Shown in pieces: positions 1 through 6,590 of a DNA stretch of 8,007 nt. The position numbers and the translations under genes were made by a program. Source of the DNA: an uncultured Clostridia bacterium (lineage in GTDB: Bacteria; Bacillota; Clostridia; TANB77; CAG-508); NCBI GenBank assembly GCA_934130085.1, contig CAKOXK010000021.1:1-8007 (forward strand). Reading direction: 5' to 3'. The notes under the pieces are model-generated. The model was not told the DNA's origin. It did not search any database and worked only from the letters and a program-made list of their open reading frames with translations. The number at the start of each line of letters is the position of its first letter. Positions within the stretch are counted from its first letter, which is position 1.

Positions 1-1
1 T

Positions 2-709
2 ATTATAAAAATACATGGAGCATTACAGGCTATCGGACTTGCATTACTTGTATTGTTCTTTCTATGGGGAATGATACGTACATGTACAAGCTGGCAGGAT
101 ATCAAGCGACCGGAACAGGCATTTAAGTTATTTTTGCGTTTCATTATTGCAAGAGCACTTGTAATGTATGGAATGGAACTGATGACTTCTATATTCAAAA
201 TTGTTCAGGGAATCATACAGGCAATCACTGAATCAGTAGGTCTTGGAATTGCACAAGAAACCGTTGTACCTCAAGAAATCATAGATGCAGTTAGCAATAC
301 AGGATTTCTTGAATCCATTCCCCTTTGGGCAGTCACATTACTTGGATCTATTTTTATTACAATACTTTCCTTTGTAATGATTCTGACCGTATATGGAAGA
401 TTCTTCAAATTGTATATGTATACTGCAATATCCCCTATTCCATTAGCAGCTGCAGCTGGAGAAAGCACGCAAAGCACTGCATTTACCTTCATCAAGAGTT
501 ATGCAGGTGTATGCCTTGAAGGAGCCATCATAGTTCTTTCATGTATTATCTTCTCTGCTTTTGCTTCCAGCCCTCCTGTAGTTGATACATCGGCATCAGC
601 TGTAACAATGATTTGGATCTATATTGGAGAACTCATTTTCAATATGTTAGTACTTGTAGGAACAATCAAAATGTCTGACAGGATTGTAAGAGAAATGATG
701 GATTTGTAA
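2..709 (+). CDS. VirB6/TrbL-like conjugal transfer membrane protein, 5'-truncated by window edge
   Basis: The reading frame is open from base 2 to a TAA at 707-709, giving 235 visible codons; the true start is upstream of the window. The protein is strongly hydrophobic, with about six membrane segments (roughly visible residues 7-26, 41-62, 108-131, 137-152, 167-188 and 202-222). A conserved-looking stretch around residues 131-160 (YGRFFKLYMY, then ISPIPLAAAAGES) resembles the VirB6/TrbL-like proteins of clostridial conjugative transposons (the CD1112-type family). Such proteins form the inner-membrane platform of the mating channel. The downstream PrgI, VirB4 and cell-wall hydrolase genes support this role. 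The family call is from recalled motif resemblance and gene order, not from a search. The next gene is a toxin-antitoxin cassette, not the next transfer gene. Confidence 0.85.
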   Translation: MIKIHGALQAIGLALLVLFFLWGMIRTCTSWQDIKRPEQAFKLFLRFIIARALVMYGMELMTSIFKIVQGIIQAITESVGLGIAQETVVPQEIIDAVSNTGFLESIPLWAVTLLGSIFITILSFVMILTVYGRFFKLYMYTAISPIPLAAAAGESTQSTAFTFIKSYAGVCLEGAIIVLSCIIFSAFASSPPVVDTSASAVTMIWIYIGELIFNMLVLVGTIKMSDRIVREMMDL

Positions 710-737
710 TTTTGTGGTTACATCGTTGCTACATTTA

Positions 738-766
738 TTGATATTCTATGAGATACTGTTTATACT
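738..766 (+). promoter_or_regulatory. Sigma-A-type promoter of the toxin-antitoxin cassette
   Basis: TTGATA at 738-743 and TATACT at 761-766 are separated by exactly 17 bases. This is a near-consensus vegetative promoter lying between the VirB6-like stop (709) and the antitoxin start (790). The predicted transcript would start near 773, just upstream of the GGAAG ribosome binding site at 777-781. It suggests the cassette is transcribed on its own and not only by read-through from the transfer operon. Confidence 0.7.
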
Positions 767-770
767 GTTT
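753..770 (+). repeat. Tandem 9-bp repeat over the -10 box, candidate antitoxin operator
   Basis: ATACTGTTT occurs twice back to back (753-761 and 762-770) and covers the -10 hexamer and expected transcription start. RelB/DinJ antitoxins are ribbon-helix-helix proteins that repress their own promoters, so this repeat is a reasonable operator candidate. The repeat is seen; operator function is inferred, and such operators are more often inverted than direct repeats. Confidence 0.4.
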
Positions 771-789
771 GTGAAAGGAAGTGCTAATT

Positions 790-1086
790 ATGCATAACGT
801 AATCAATGCTCAAAAGGATGATGTATTTAGAATTCGTATGAATTCAGAAGTAAAAAGTGAATTAGAAGAAGTTTTTGCGAAAAATGGTTTAACTTTAACA
901 GATGCCGTAAATGTATTTTTTCAACAAGTATTAAATACAGGTGGTTTTCCCTTTTCTGTAACTGAAGACAATTCCGAAAAAATGAGAGCAAAGGCTTTAT
1001 CTAAATTAATGAAAGAATTAGAAATTGGTATGGATTGTACTGAATCTTATTCAGAAGAAGAAGCCAAAAAGCTGTTAGGTTTATAA
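790..1086 (+). CDS. RelB/DinJ-family type II antitoxin
   Basis: A 98-residue protein. I chose the ATG at 790 because GGAAG at 777-781 lies 8 bases upstream; an in-frame GTG at 781 would add three residues but overlaps that ribosome binding site. Residues 13-50 (VFRIRMNSEVKSELEEVFAK, then NGLTLTDAVNVFF) fit the ribbon-helix-helix N-terminus of RelB/DinJ antitoxins: a short beta strand with alternating basic and hydrophobic residues, then two helices with TLTDAVN. The acidic C-terminal region (ESYSEEEAKKLLGL) would be the part that wraps the toxin. Expected roles are neutralising the toxin encoded one base downstream and, with it, repressing the promoter at 738-766. Family assignment is by motif and by pairing with a RelE/ParE-size partner. 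Confidence 0.87.
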   Translation: MHNVINAQKDDVFRIRMNSEVKSELEEVFAKNGLTLTDAVNVFFQQVLNTGGFPFSVTEDNSEKMRAKALSKLMKELEIGMDCTESYSEEEAKKLLGL

Positions 1087-1087
1087 A

Positions 1088-1390
1088 ATGAAGATTATCT
1101 ATAAAAAAGCAGCAATTGACGATCTTCTTAACATCGAAAACTATATTATTAATCAGTTTCATAATACTCAAGCCGCAAAGAAGCTTAAAAGTAACATTGT
1201 AGATACAATTTCATTATTGAAAGACAATCCTTATTTAGGTCCTAAAATGTCTGACCGTTTCAACATAGATACATCATTCCGTTATTTAATCGTATCTAAA
1301 CAACTTGTATTCTACAATATCAATAAAGAGAATATCGAAATACTCAGAATACTTGACTCAAGACAAGATTACTTGTCATTACTATTTTAA
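1088..1390 (+). CDS. RelE/ParE-superfamily type II toxin
   Basis: A 100-residue basic protein whose ATG follows the antitoxin stop by one base, so the pair is translationally coupled. It shows the RelE/ParE fold pattern: N-terminal strand MKIIYKKAAIDDL, two helices (residues 11-46), DNPYLGPKM, then the C-terminal sheet with FRYLIVSKQLVFYNI and IEILRILDSRQDY (residues 64-95). R88 and the DSRQDY motif are typical of the ParE/RelE C-terminal strand. Members are either ribosome-dependent mRNA endonucleases (RelE-like) or gyrase poisons (ParE-like). The SRQDY ending looks more ParE-like, while RelB/DinJ partners usually go with RelE/YafQ toxins, so I cannot decide the target. The gene is intact and is followed by a terminator-like hairpin. 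Confidence 0.87.
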   Translation: MKIIYKKAAIDDLLNIENYIINQFHNTQAAKKLKSNIVDTISLLKDNPYLGPKMSDRFNIDTSFRYLIVSKQLVFYNINKENIEILRILDSRQDYLSLLF

Positions 1391-1395
1391 TTACT

Positions 1396-1420
1396 GCAGG
1401 AGCTTACTGTTCCTGCTTTT
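1396..1420 (+). terminator. Intrinsic terminator after the toxin gene
   Basis: GCAGGA at 1396-1401 pairs with TCCTGC at 1411-1416 (one extra G-T pair possible inside, short loop), followed at once by TTTT and, after ATTATGCC, by a second T5 run. It lies 5 bases after the toxin stop. With the promoter at 738-766 it makes the toxin-antitoxin cassette a closed transcription unit inside the transfer region. Leaky termination must be assumed if the genes from 1453 onward depend on an upstream promoter. Confidence 0.6.
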
Positions 1421-1452
1421 ATTATGCCTTTTTGACAGGAGAAGAACATAAA

Positions 1453-1686
1453 ATGACAGACTATATATTAAACAAAATCGTATTAAAAAATGGAGATTCA
1501 TTGGATATTGTTGAATCTTCAACTTTACCATTACCAGAAAGATTAATGTATAAAATGGAACATGAAAAGGAAAAGATTATTATCCGTCGTGATATTGGAA
1601 GAATGATTATTCCAGTTGATAATATCTTATTTGCATCTTCTATTCCCCTAGATATTACTTATGAGGATTTTGATGATGAAATCTAA
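1453..1686 (+). CDS. Small conserved-looking protein of unknown function in the transfer operon
   Basis: A 77-residue protein that I do not recognise. The ATG at 1453 is preceded by AGGAGAAG (GGAG at 1438-1441); an earlier in-frame TTG at 1432 overlaps that site and was not chosen. The sequence is rich in alternating hydrophobic/polar stretches (YILNKIVLKNGDSLDIV, EKIIIRRDIGRMIIPVD, NILFASSIPLDI), suggesting a small all-beta fold, and ends acidic (EDFDDEI). There is no signal peptide or membrane segment, so it is probably cytoplasmic. Its 3' end overlaps the PrgI-family gene by 11 bases, so it belongs to the same operon and may be an accessory or regulatory part of the transfer module. Function is unknown. 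Confidence 0.75.
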   Translation: MTDYILNKIVLKNGDSLDIVESSTLPLPERLMYKMEHEKEKIIIRRDIGRMIIPVDNILFASSIPLDITYEDFDDEI

Positions 1687-2092
1687 TTTTGAAATTAAAA
1701 TCAACAAAGAAATACGAGACTATACAGAAAGCATTTTCTTTGGATTATCCATGCGACAAAGTATTTTTTCTATCCTTGCCTGTGTAGTTGCATCCATTCT
1801 TTACTTTTCTTTTTCCAGTTTACTAGGCATGGAAATAACCAGTTGGTTATGCATACTTGGAGCAGCACCTTTTGCTGCATTAGGTTTTATTCGTTTCCAA
1901 GGAATGTATGCAGAGGAAATTTTCCAAACTGCTATTCATTCCCTTCTTCTTTCACATACAGATCTTTTAAATAAACCATTTAACCTGTATGAAATTCTTT
2001 TACAACCACACATTAATGAAATACGAAAGGAATCCATTTCACATGATAAAAAGCTACGAAAGAATCAAAAAATTAAACAAAGAAAAGATTAA
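1676..2092 (+). CDS. PrgI-family conjugal transfer membrane protein
   Basis: A 138-residue protein. GAGG at 1663-1666 best serves the ATG at 1676 (an ATG at 1673 is equally in frame); starting at 1661 would overlap the site. The N-terminus EIKINKEIRDYTESIFFGLS followed by MRQ is the hallmark of PrgI-like proteins (PF12666) found next to VirB4 in Gram-positive conjugative elements. Two membrane helices follow at residues about 30-50 and 56-73, then IRFQGMYAEE and a cytoplasmic tail rich in Lys/Arg. It is thought to act as a small membrane subunit (VirB3-like) tethering the VirB4 ATPase to the channel. Its last 50 bases overlap the start of virB4 in another frame, indicating tight coupling. Confidence 0.85.
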   Translation: MKSNFEIKINKEIRDYTESIFFGLSMRQSIFSILACVVASILYFSFSSLLGMEITSWLCILGAAPFAALGFIRFQGMYAEEIFQTAIHSLLLSHTDLLNKPFNLYEILLQPHINEIRKESISHDKKLRKNQKIKQRKD

Positions 2093-4367
2093 AGTTCCAA
2101 AATACGTACAGGATACCATCCCAGTAGATACAATCTACAAGGATGGTATTTTTCGTATTGGAAACAAATATACAAAAAGTTATCGTTTCTTGGACATCAA
2201 CTATAAGATTGCATCAGGAGAAGATAAAAGTAACCTTTTCCTCAGTTACAGTGATCTGCTCAATTCATTTGACTCTTCCGTCATGACAAAAATCACAATC
2301 AATAATCGAAAAGTAGACATCAGAAAATTCAGCGAAGATATTTTGATCCCACTAAAGAAGGATAATCTTGATCAATACAGGAAAGAATATAACAACATGA
2401 TTCTGGAAAAATTGTCTGAAAGTGACGACATTATCCAGGAAAAATATATTACAGTTACTGTCTTTAAGAACAATATTGATGAAGCAAAGTTTACCTTTTC
2501 TAGAATCACAGCTGAGTTTTCTACACTATTTGCAAGACTAGGATCTTCATGTATTGAATTAAATGCTGAAGAACGGTTAAAGATTCTTCATGATTTCTAT
2601 AGAAATGAAAATGAAGAATTTGTATTTGATATAACAGACCTTGCACGAAAAGGCCATTCATTTAAAGATCTGATTGCGCCTAACATGTGCAAATTCAAAA
2701 ATAAATACTTTCAATTAGATAACAAATACGGAAGAGTCCTTTATCTAAGCAATTATCCTGGCTTTTTAAAAGATGAATTTGTTTCCGAGCTATGTGATCT
2801 CAATAAGAATTTAATGTATTCCATGGATATTATCAGTGTACCAACAGATGAAGCAGTACGGGAAGTTGAGAACAAGTTCCTTGGTGTGGAAAAAAATATC
2901 ACTGACTGGCAAATAAAACAAAATCAAAATAACAATTTTTCGGCAATCATCCCCTATGATATGGAGTTGCAACGTAAAGAATGCAAAGAATTTTTAGATG
3001 ATTTAATTGTACGTGATCAAAGAATGATGCTCTGCAACATTACAATTGTTCATCTTGCAGATTCTGTAGAAGAACTGGACAAAGATACAGAAACATTAAA
3101 AGCTGTAGCTCGTAAATATGTATGTAATCTAGAAACACTGTATTTTTCAAAAAGGCAATTAGATGGTCTTCAAACAACTTTACCAATCGGAGTAAACAAA
3201 TTGAATATAGCTCGCACTCTACTCACAGAAAGTGCTGCCGTCTTTATTCCTTTCCGTGCACAGGAAATCATGGATAAAGGTGGCATCTGGTATGGTCAGA
3301 ATGCCATCACCAACAATCCAATCTTATGCAATAAAGAATTATTACAGAATCCTAATTCCTTTGTATTAGGCGTGCCTGGATCAGGAAAATCTTTCTTAAC
3401 CAAAGAAGAAATTGAATTCATAATCATGTCTACCGATGATGATATTTTGATTTGTGATCCTGAAGGAGAATATGATCCTATTATAGAAGCACTAGGTGGC
3501 CAGATTGTAGAAATTGGCACAAACAGTTCGGATCATATCAATGCAATGGATATGTCAGAAGGCTATGGTGATTCTGGAAATGCTATTGCTGATAAATCAC
3601 AGTTCATCATGTCTTTGTTCGAACAACTAGATGCAAATCATGGAGGTATTTCTCCGATAGATAGATCCATTATTGATAGATGTGTTGCCTTGGTTTATCA
3701 AAATGCACAACAATTCCGCTATGTTCCTACTTTGAAACACTTATATAACTGCTTGTTACAACAATCTGAACCAGAAGCAAAGTCATTAGCTATTAAATTA
3801 GAATTATTCACTAACGGATCCTTGAATATCTTTGCACATAAAACCAATGTAAATATTCATTCAAGAGTACTTTCCTTCAATATATTCAATTTAGGTAAAC
3901 AACTAAAAACAATGGGGTTACTGGTTATAACCGATGCTTTAATTAATCGTGTAAATGATAACTGGCGAAAAGGAAAACGGACACATGTCTTCATTGATGA
4001 AATACATGTCATTTTTGAAAATGAAGAAAGTGCAACTTTCTTTGCTTCTGCATGGAGACAGTTCAGAAAACGTGATGCATATCCAACTGGTATTACCCAG
4101 AATGTTAAGTATTTATTATCTTCTCAACAAGGAACAAGTATGCTATCAAACAGTCTCTTTATTGTCATGTTGAACCAATCTCCAAATGATAGAGAAGATC
4201 TAGCAAAACTATTGAATATATCTGATGAACAAATGAGTTATATAACTAATGCACAATCTGGATGTGGATTAATTAAATATGGTGGCTCTATTGTCCCATT
4301 CGTCAACAAAATGCCTAAAGGACTGCTTTATGATTTGAACACAACAAAACCAAGTGATAGAAAATAA
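2043..4367 (+). CDS. virB4: VirB4/TraE-like conjugation ATPase
   Basis: A 774-residue cytoplasmic ATPase that would power assembly of, and substrate movement through, the mating channel at the inner face of the membrane. I chose the ATG at 2043 (GGAA at 2029-2032, 10 bases upstream); an in-frame ATG at 1989 would add 18 residues but lies deep in the PrgI gene. The N-terminal ~330 residues (YVQDTIPVDTIYKDGIFRIG onward) match the VirB4/CagE-like N-domain layout. The C-terminal RecA-like domain has a Walker A GVPGSGKS at residues 443-450, the DPEGEY motif at 472-477, a Walker B VFIDE at 649-653, and a downstream GITQNV motif. All catalytic motifs are intact and the length is usual for Tn916/CTn-type VirB4. 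The hydrolase downstream is separated by a 362-base gap carrying a convergent small gene. Confidence 0.93.
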   Translation: MIKSYERIKKLNKEKIKVPKYVQDTIPVDTIYKDGIFRIGNKYTKSYRFLDINYKIASGEDKSNLFLSYSDLLNSFDSSVMTKITINNRKVDIRKFSEDILIPLKKDNLDQYRKEYNNMILEKLSESDDIIQEKYITVTVFKNNIDEAKFTFSRITAEFSTLFARLGSSCIELNAEERLKILHDFYRNENEEFVFDITDLARKGHSFKDLIAPNMCKFKNKYFQLDNKYGRVLYLSNYPGFLKDEFVSELCDLNKNLMYSMDIISVPTDEAVREVENKFLGVEKNITDWQIKQNQNNNFSAIIPYDMELQRKECKEFLDDLIVRDQRMMLCNITIVHLADSVEELDKDTETLKAVARKYVCNLETLYFSKRQLDGLQTTLPIGVNKLNIARTLLTESAAVFIPFRAQEIMDKGGIWYGQNAITNNPILCNKELLQNPNSFVLGVPGSGKSFLTKEEIEFIIMSTDDDILICDPEGEYDPIIEALGGQIVEIGTNSSDHINAMDMSEGYGDSGNAIADKSQFIMSLFEQLDANHGGISPIDRSIIDRCVALVYQNAQQFRYVPTLKHLYNCLLQQSEPEAKSLAIKLELFTNGSLNIFAHKTNVNIHSRVLSFNIFNLGKQLKTMGLLVITDALINRVNDNWRKGKRTHVFIDEIHVIFENEESATFFASAWRQFRKRDAYPTGITQNVKYLLSSQQGTSMLSNSLFIVMLNQSPNDREDLAKLLNISDEQMSYITNAQSGCGLIKYGGSIVPFVNKMPKGLLYDLNTTKPSDRK

Positions 4368-4386
4368 GACAATAGACTAAAAGAAA

Positions 4387-4417
4387 AGAGGATGCCTTGT
4401 TTTAAAGGTTATCCTCT
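4387..4417 (-). terminator. Hairpin terminator of the minus-strand small gene, within the convergent virB4 3' region
   Basis: AGAGGAT (4387-4393) and ATCCTCT (4411-4417) form a 7-bp stem, with a further inner CCTT/AAGG pairing (4395-4398 with 4405-4408). On the minus strand the stem is followed by TTTCTTTT, a good U-tract; on the plus strand the following bases are CTCTCCTC, so minus-strand termination is favoured. The minus-strand stop codon (4404-4402) lies inside the hairpin. It may also slow transcription leaving virB4. Confidence 0.55.
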
Positions 4418-4572
4418 CTCTCCTCTTCCAGCCAATACAAGCTTTCCGCAATCATTACCTTATACCCATCCATAATCATTTGTTTTTGTCGTGGACTGGC
4501 AAGAACAGACAATTTATTCCAGAATGTTCGTTCAAGTGTAACACGTCCGTCAATATAGTAATGAAACTCCAT
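4402..4572 (-). CDS. Small convergent gene of unknown function in the virB4-hydrolase gap
   Basis: Reading the minus strand, an ATG at 4572 opens 56 codons to a TAA at 4404-4402. AGGAG at 4587-4583 lies 10 bases upstream. The product begins MEFHYYIDGRVTLERTFW and ends with an acidic helix (ESLYWLEEEREDNL). It has no signal peptide or membrane segment and contains three Trp/Tyr-rich spots that look protein-like. The terminator-like hairpin at its 3' end, with a U-tract only on this strand, supports a real transcription unit. It runs against the transfer operon, so its mRNA would not overlap virB4 coding sequence unless termination fails. I do not recognise it; a small regulatory, entry-exclusion or accessory protein is possible but not shown. 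I see no strong promoter for it. Confidence 0.55.
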   Translation of the reverse strand: MEFHYYIDGRVTLERTFWNKLSVLASPRQKQMIMDGYKVMIAESLYWLEEEREDNL

Positions 4573-4601
4573 TATTTAATTTCTCCTGTCACCCAACAGA
4601 A

Positions 4602-4633
4602 TGCATTTTACCTCAGCAAAAAATCAAAATGCA
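4602..4633. repeat. Perfect 8-bp inverted repeat in the leader between the small gene and the hydrolase gene
   Basis: TGCATTTT at 4602-4609 and AAAATGCA at 4626-4633 are perfect inverted copies with a 16-base spacer. It lies upstream of both divergent starts (4572 minus, 4730 plus), so it could be a binding site or an RNA hairpin in either transcript. There is no T-run suited to a terminator. No coding sequence covers it. Confidence 0.4.
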
Positions 4634-4652
4634 GTCTTGTATTTATGCAAAC

Positions 4653-4690
4653 AATGAGCTTACTCAATAAATACAGTGTTCCTGCTCATT
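4653..4690. repeat. 7-bp inverted repeat upstream of the hydrolase gene
   Basis: AATGAGC at 4653-4659 pairs with GCTCATT at 4684-4690 (24-base loop). A competing small hairpin TGAG-CTTA-CTCA (4655-4666) shares its left arm. It ends 24 bases before the AAGGAGG site at 4715-4721. It may be part of a structured leader controlling the hydrolase gene; this is inference from the sequence only. Confidence 0.3.
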
Positions 4691-4729
4691 TACAAATTTC
4701 CTGATTCACATAATAAGGAGGTCAGTATT

Positions 4730-6286
4730 ATGAAAGATATAAAAACGAAGCAAAAGGTTTTGTCATTAAAAACAAAAGATGAAAAGAAAAATATGAAGCA
4801 CTTTATCCTGCAACAAACCATCCACAAAAAAGACACAGCTGTAAAAACACAAACTAAAAATGATGAACAAACCGCACCAGTACAAGCAACTAATCAAATC
4901 ACTTCTACAGCAAAAGCAACTTTGCTTCAAACAATCCATAAATCAAAGAAATTAGATTCTACAATTAAAAGACAAATCAAGAAAGATACAAAGATTATTC
5001 CAACACAACCATTTGAAACTGATACAATTCCAGTTCAACCAATTCTTTCAAATAGAAAGAAAGCATCTAATACTTCTTTTGTTAATATAGTACCTGCTTC
5101 ATCCGAATTACAACCTATTCACTATCCCTCTCTAGCAAGACACTATGTAAAAAGAAAAATGCAAATGGAAACTGTAAGAGATACTGTTACTTTATCTCCA
5201 TTGCAGCAAACTTCACAATTTGCAAAAACTATAATTAACAAATCTTTTAAAACTGTTAAAACAAGCGTATCCATTTTGAATACGCTTATTTCTTTTGGAA
5301 CAGGTTTAATTTTATTAATTGTAATCACTCTGTTTATTGGAACATTTAGCGTATTAGCACAAGATGGTGGTTCCAATAGTCAGATTGTCTCTTTAAGTGA
5401 AGAAGTCATTGCCTATGAAGAAACAATTCGTAAATATGCTCAAGATTATGGCATAGATGACTATGTATCTCTTTTGCAAGCAATTATGATGCAGGAATCT
5501 GGTGGTAAAGGAAATGATCCCATGCAATCAAGTGAAAGTGTATATAACACAGAATATCCACAAGTTCCTAATGGAATCACTAATCCAGAGTATTCTATAC
5601 AAGTTGGTGTTCATACATTTGCAGATTGTTTACAAATGGCTCAAGTGCAAAATACAAGTGATACGGAACATATCTATCTTGCATTGCAAGGATATAACTA
5701 TGGCACGGGATATATTACCTGGGCAATAAATAACTTTAATGGATATTCAAAATATAATGCACAATTATTCTCAGACAATAAAAAAGCAAAACTCCACACC
5801 ACTGTCTATGGAGATCCACTCTATGTTGATCATGTCATGCGCTATGTAGGTATTACCTTTAGAGGTGGAACAAACCCTAACTTCAATAATTTAGAAGCAT
5901 GGGTGACAAAGAATCCCTATGCACAGGCTGGTTTATATGGTCAATGTACCTGGTTTGCCTGGGGAAGGTTTTATGAACTTTACGGATATGATCCAGGATT
6001 CAGAGGTAATGGATGGGATTGTGTAGATCAACTACTTGCTACACATGCTGATAAATTTGAAAGATCAACTACCCCCAAATCCGGTTCTGTCTTTTCAGGT
6101 ATAGGCAGAAACCATGTTGGAATTGTCATCAACTGGGATGGAACAACACTTACAATTCAAGATGGCAATTATGATGGCATCACCAACACATTTGAAGATG
6201 CAAAAGAAGATTGGAAAACTGTAACCTATTCTCTAGATGAATTTCGCCAGAGAATGAAAGGAGTTGTGTTTGCCAATCCAAAGTAA
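4730..6286 (+). CDS. Membrane-anchored bifunctional peptidoglycan hydrolase (lysozyme-like + CHAP), CwlT-type transfer protein
   Basis: A 518-residue protein with an ideal AAGGAGG at 4715-4721, 8 bases before the ATG; an earlier in-frame start at 4676 lacks such a site. Residues 1-184 are a Lys/Thr/Gln-rich, low-complexity cytoplasmic region containing two copies of a Q-T-I-H-K motif (LQQTIHKK near 27-34, LLQTIHKS near 65-72). One membrane helix follows at about 185-210. The outside part has a lysozyme-like muramidase domain (about 226-365) with the catalytic-type Glu256 in MMQESGGKGNDPMQSSES, then a CHAP domain (about 385-505) with Cys406 (GQCTWFAWG), His462 (NHVGIVI) and Asn480 (IQDGN). Tn916 CwlT has the same plan with NlpC/P60 in place of CHAP. 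It would cut peptidoglycan locally to let the mating channel cross the wall. All expected active residues are present. Usual downstream transfer genes are absent here. Confidence 0.9.
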   Translation: MKDIKTKQKVLSLKTKDEKKNMKHFILQQTIHKKDTAVKTQTKNDEQTAPVQATNQITSTAKATLLQTIHKSKKLDSTIKRQIKKDTKIIPTQPFETDTIPVQPILSNRKKASNTSFVNIVPASSELQPIHYPSLARHYVKRKMQMETVRDTVTLSPLQQTSQFAKTIINKSFKTVKTSVSILNTLISFGTGLILLIVITLFIGTFSVLAQDGGSNSQIVSLSEEVIAYEETIRKYAQDYGIDDYVSLLQAIMMQESGGKGNDPMQSSESVYNTEYPQVPNGITNPEYSIQVGVHTFADCLQMAQVQNTSDTEHIYLALQGYNYGTGYITWAINNFNGYSKYNAQLFSDNKKAKLHTTVYGDPLYVDHVMRYVGITFRGGTNPNFNNLEAWVTKNPYAQAGLYGQCTWFAWGRFYELYGYDPGFRGNGWDCVDQLLATHADKFERSTTPKSGSVFSGIGRNHVGIVINWDGTTLTIQDGNYDGITNTFEDAKEDWKTVTYSLDEFRQRMKGVVFANPK

Positions 6287-6333
6287 GTATATCCGTTTAA
6301 TCATAAATTATTTCTTATCTACATCTAATATAT

Positions 6334-6359
6334 TATCTTTTTGTATATGTAAAAAGATA
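6334..6359. repeat. Perfect 9-bp AT-rich inverted repeat after the hydrolase gene
   Basis: TATCTTTTT (6334-6342) and AAAAAGATA (6351-6359) flank an 8-base loop, 48 bases after the hydrolase stop. It may be a weak 3' hairpin for the transfer operon, but it is almost all A-T and has no T-run after it on the plus strand. Apart from this repeat and general AT-richness, I see nothing else in 6287-6392. Confidence 0.35.
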
Positions 6360-6392
6360 TATAATTATATAAACTACAGAAACGATACAGAT

Positions 6393-6590
6393 ATGGGTGA
6401 ATACTTCATTTGGATAAATACTGATAAAAAAGAATATCTAGATCCATATGATTTTGATTATGGAAACAAATTTTGGGAATCAATGACCCGTCAAAGCGAA
6501 GTGCTCTGTGCGTTGTATGTACTTTTGGATTCGGACTGGAAAGGATGCAGAATTGGATGGATAGGGGATGAATGTCTGATTCCTGGATAG
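6393..6590 (+). pseudogene. 5' fragment of an unknown plus-strand gene, cut by the IS21 remnant
   Basis: An ATG at 6393 opens a frame beginning MGEYFIWINTDKKEYLDPYD and ending WIGDECLIPG before TAG at 6588-6590. The first ~63 residues are rich in aromatic and acidic residues and look like genuine protein. They resemble N-termini of hypothetical proteins I recall from gut Firmicutes (MGEYF...KKEY...DFDYG...WKG...GDEC), but I cannot name a family or function. The last two codons and the stop are the antisense of the istA fragment (which ends at about 6581), so the original protein was longer and has lost its C-terminus. No clear ribosome binding site precedes the ATG, suggesting the 5' side is also rearranged. 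The fragment is probably not functional. Confidence 0.55.

Noticed and set aside
271..495. Minus-strand frame inside the VirB6-like gene
   Set aside because: Shadow of the membrane-protein coding sequence with no start signal.
1432..1460. TTGACA at 1432-1437 as a -35 box for the gene at 1453
   Set aside because: No -10-like hexamer lies 16-18 bases downstream; the spot overlaps the ribosome binding site and start codon.
1989..2042. Upstream ATG start for virB4 at 1989
   Set aside because: It lies well inside the PrgI gene, lacks a good ribosome binding site and adds residues not typical of VirB4 N-termini; ATG 2043 has GGAA at a workable distance.
4480..4704. Plus-strand open frame of 74 codons between virB4 and the hydrolase gene
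   Set aside because: It has no ribosome binding site, is antisense to the better-supported minus-strand gene over 4480-4572, and its product has no protein-like pattern.
4689..4716. TTTACA-16-TAATAA as a promoter for the hydrolase gene
   Set aside because: The -10 would overlap the ribosome binding site, putting the transcript start after it.
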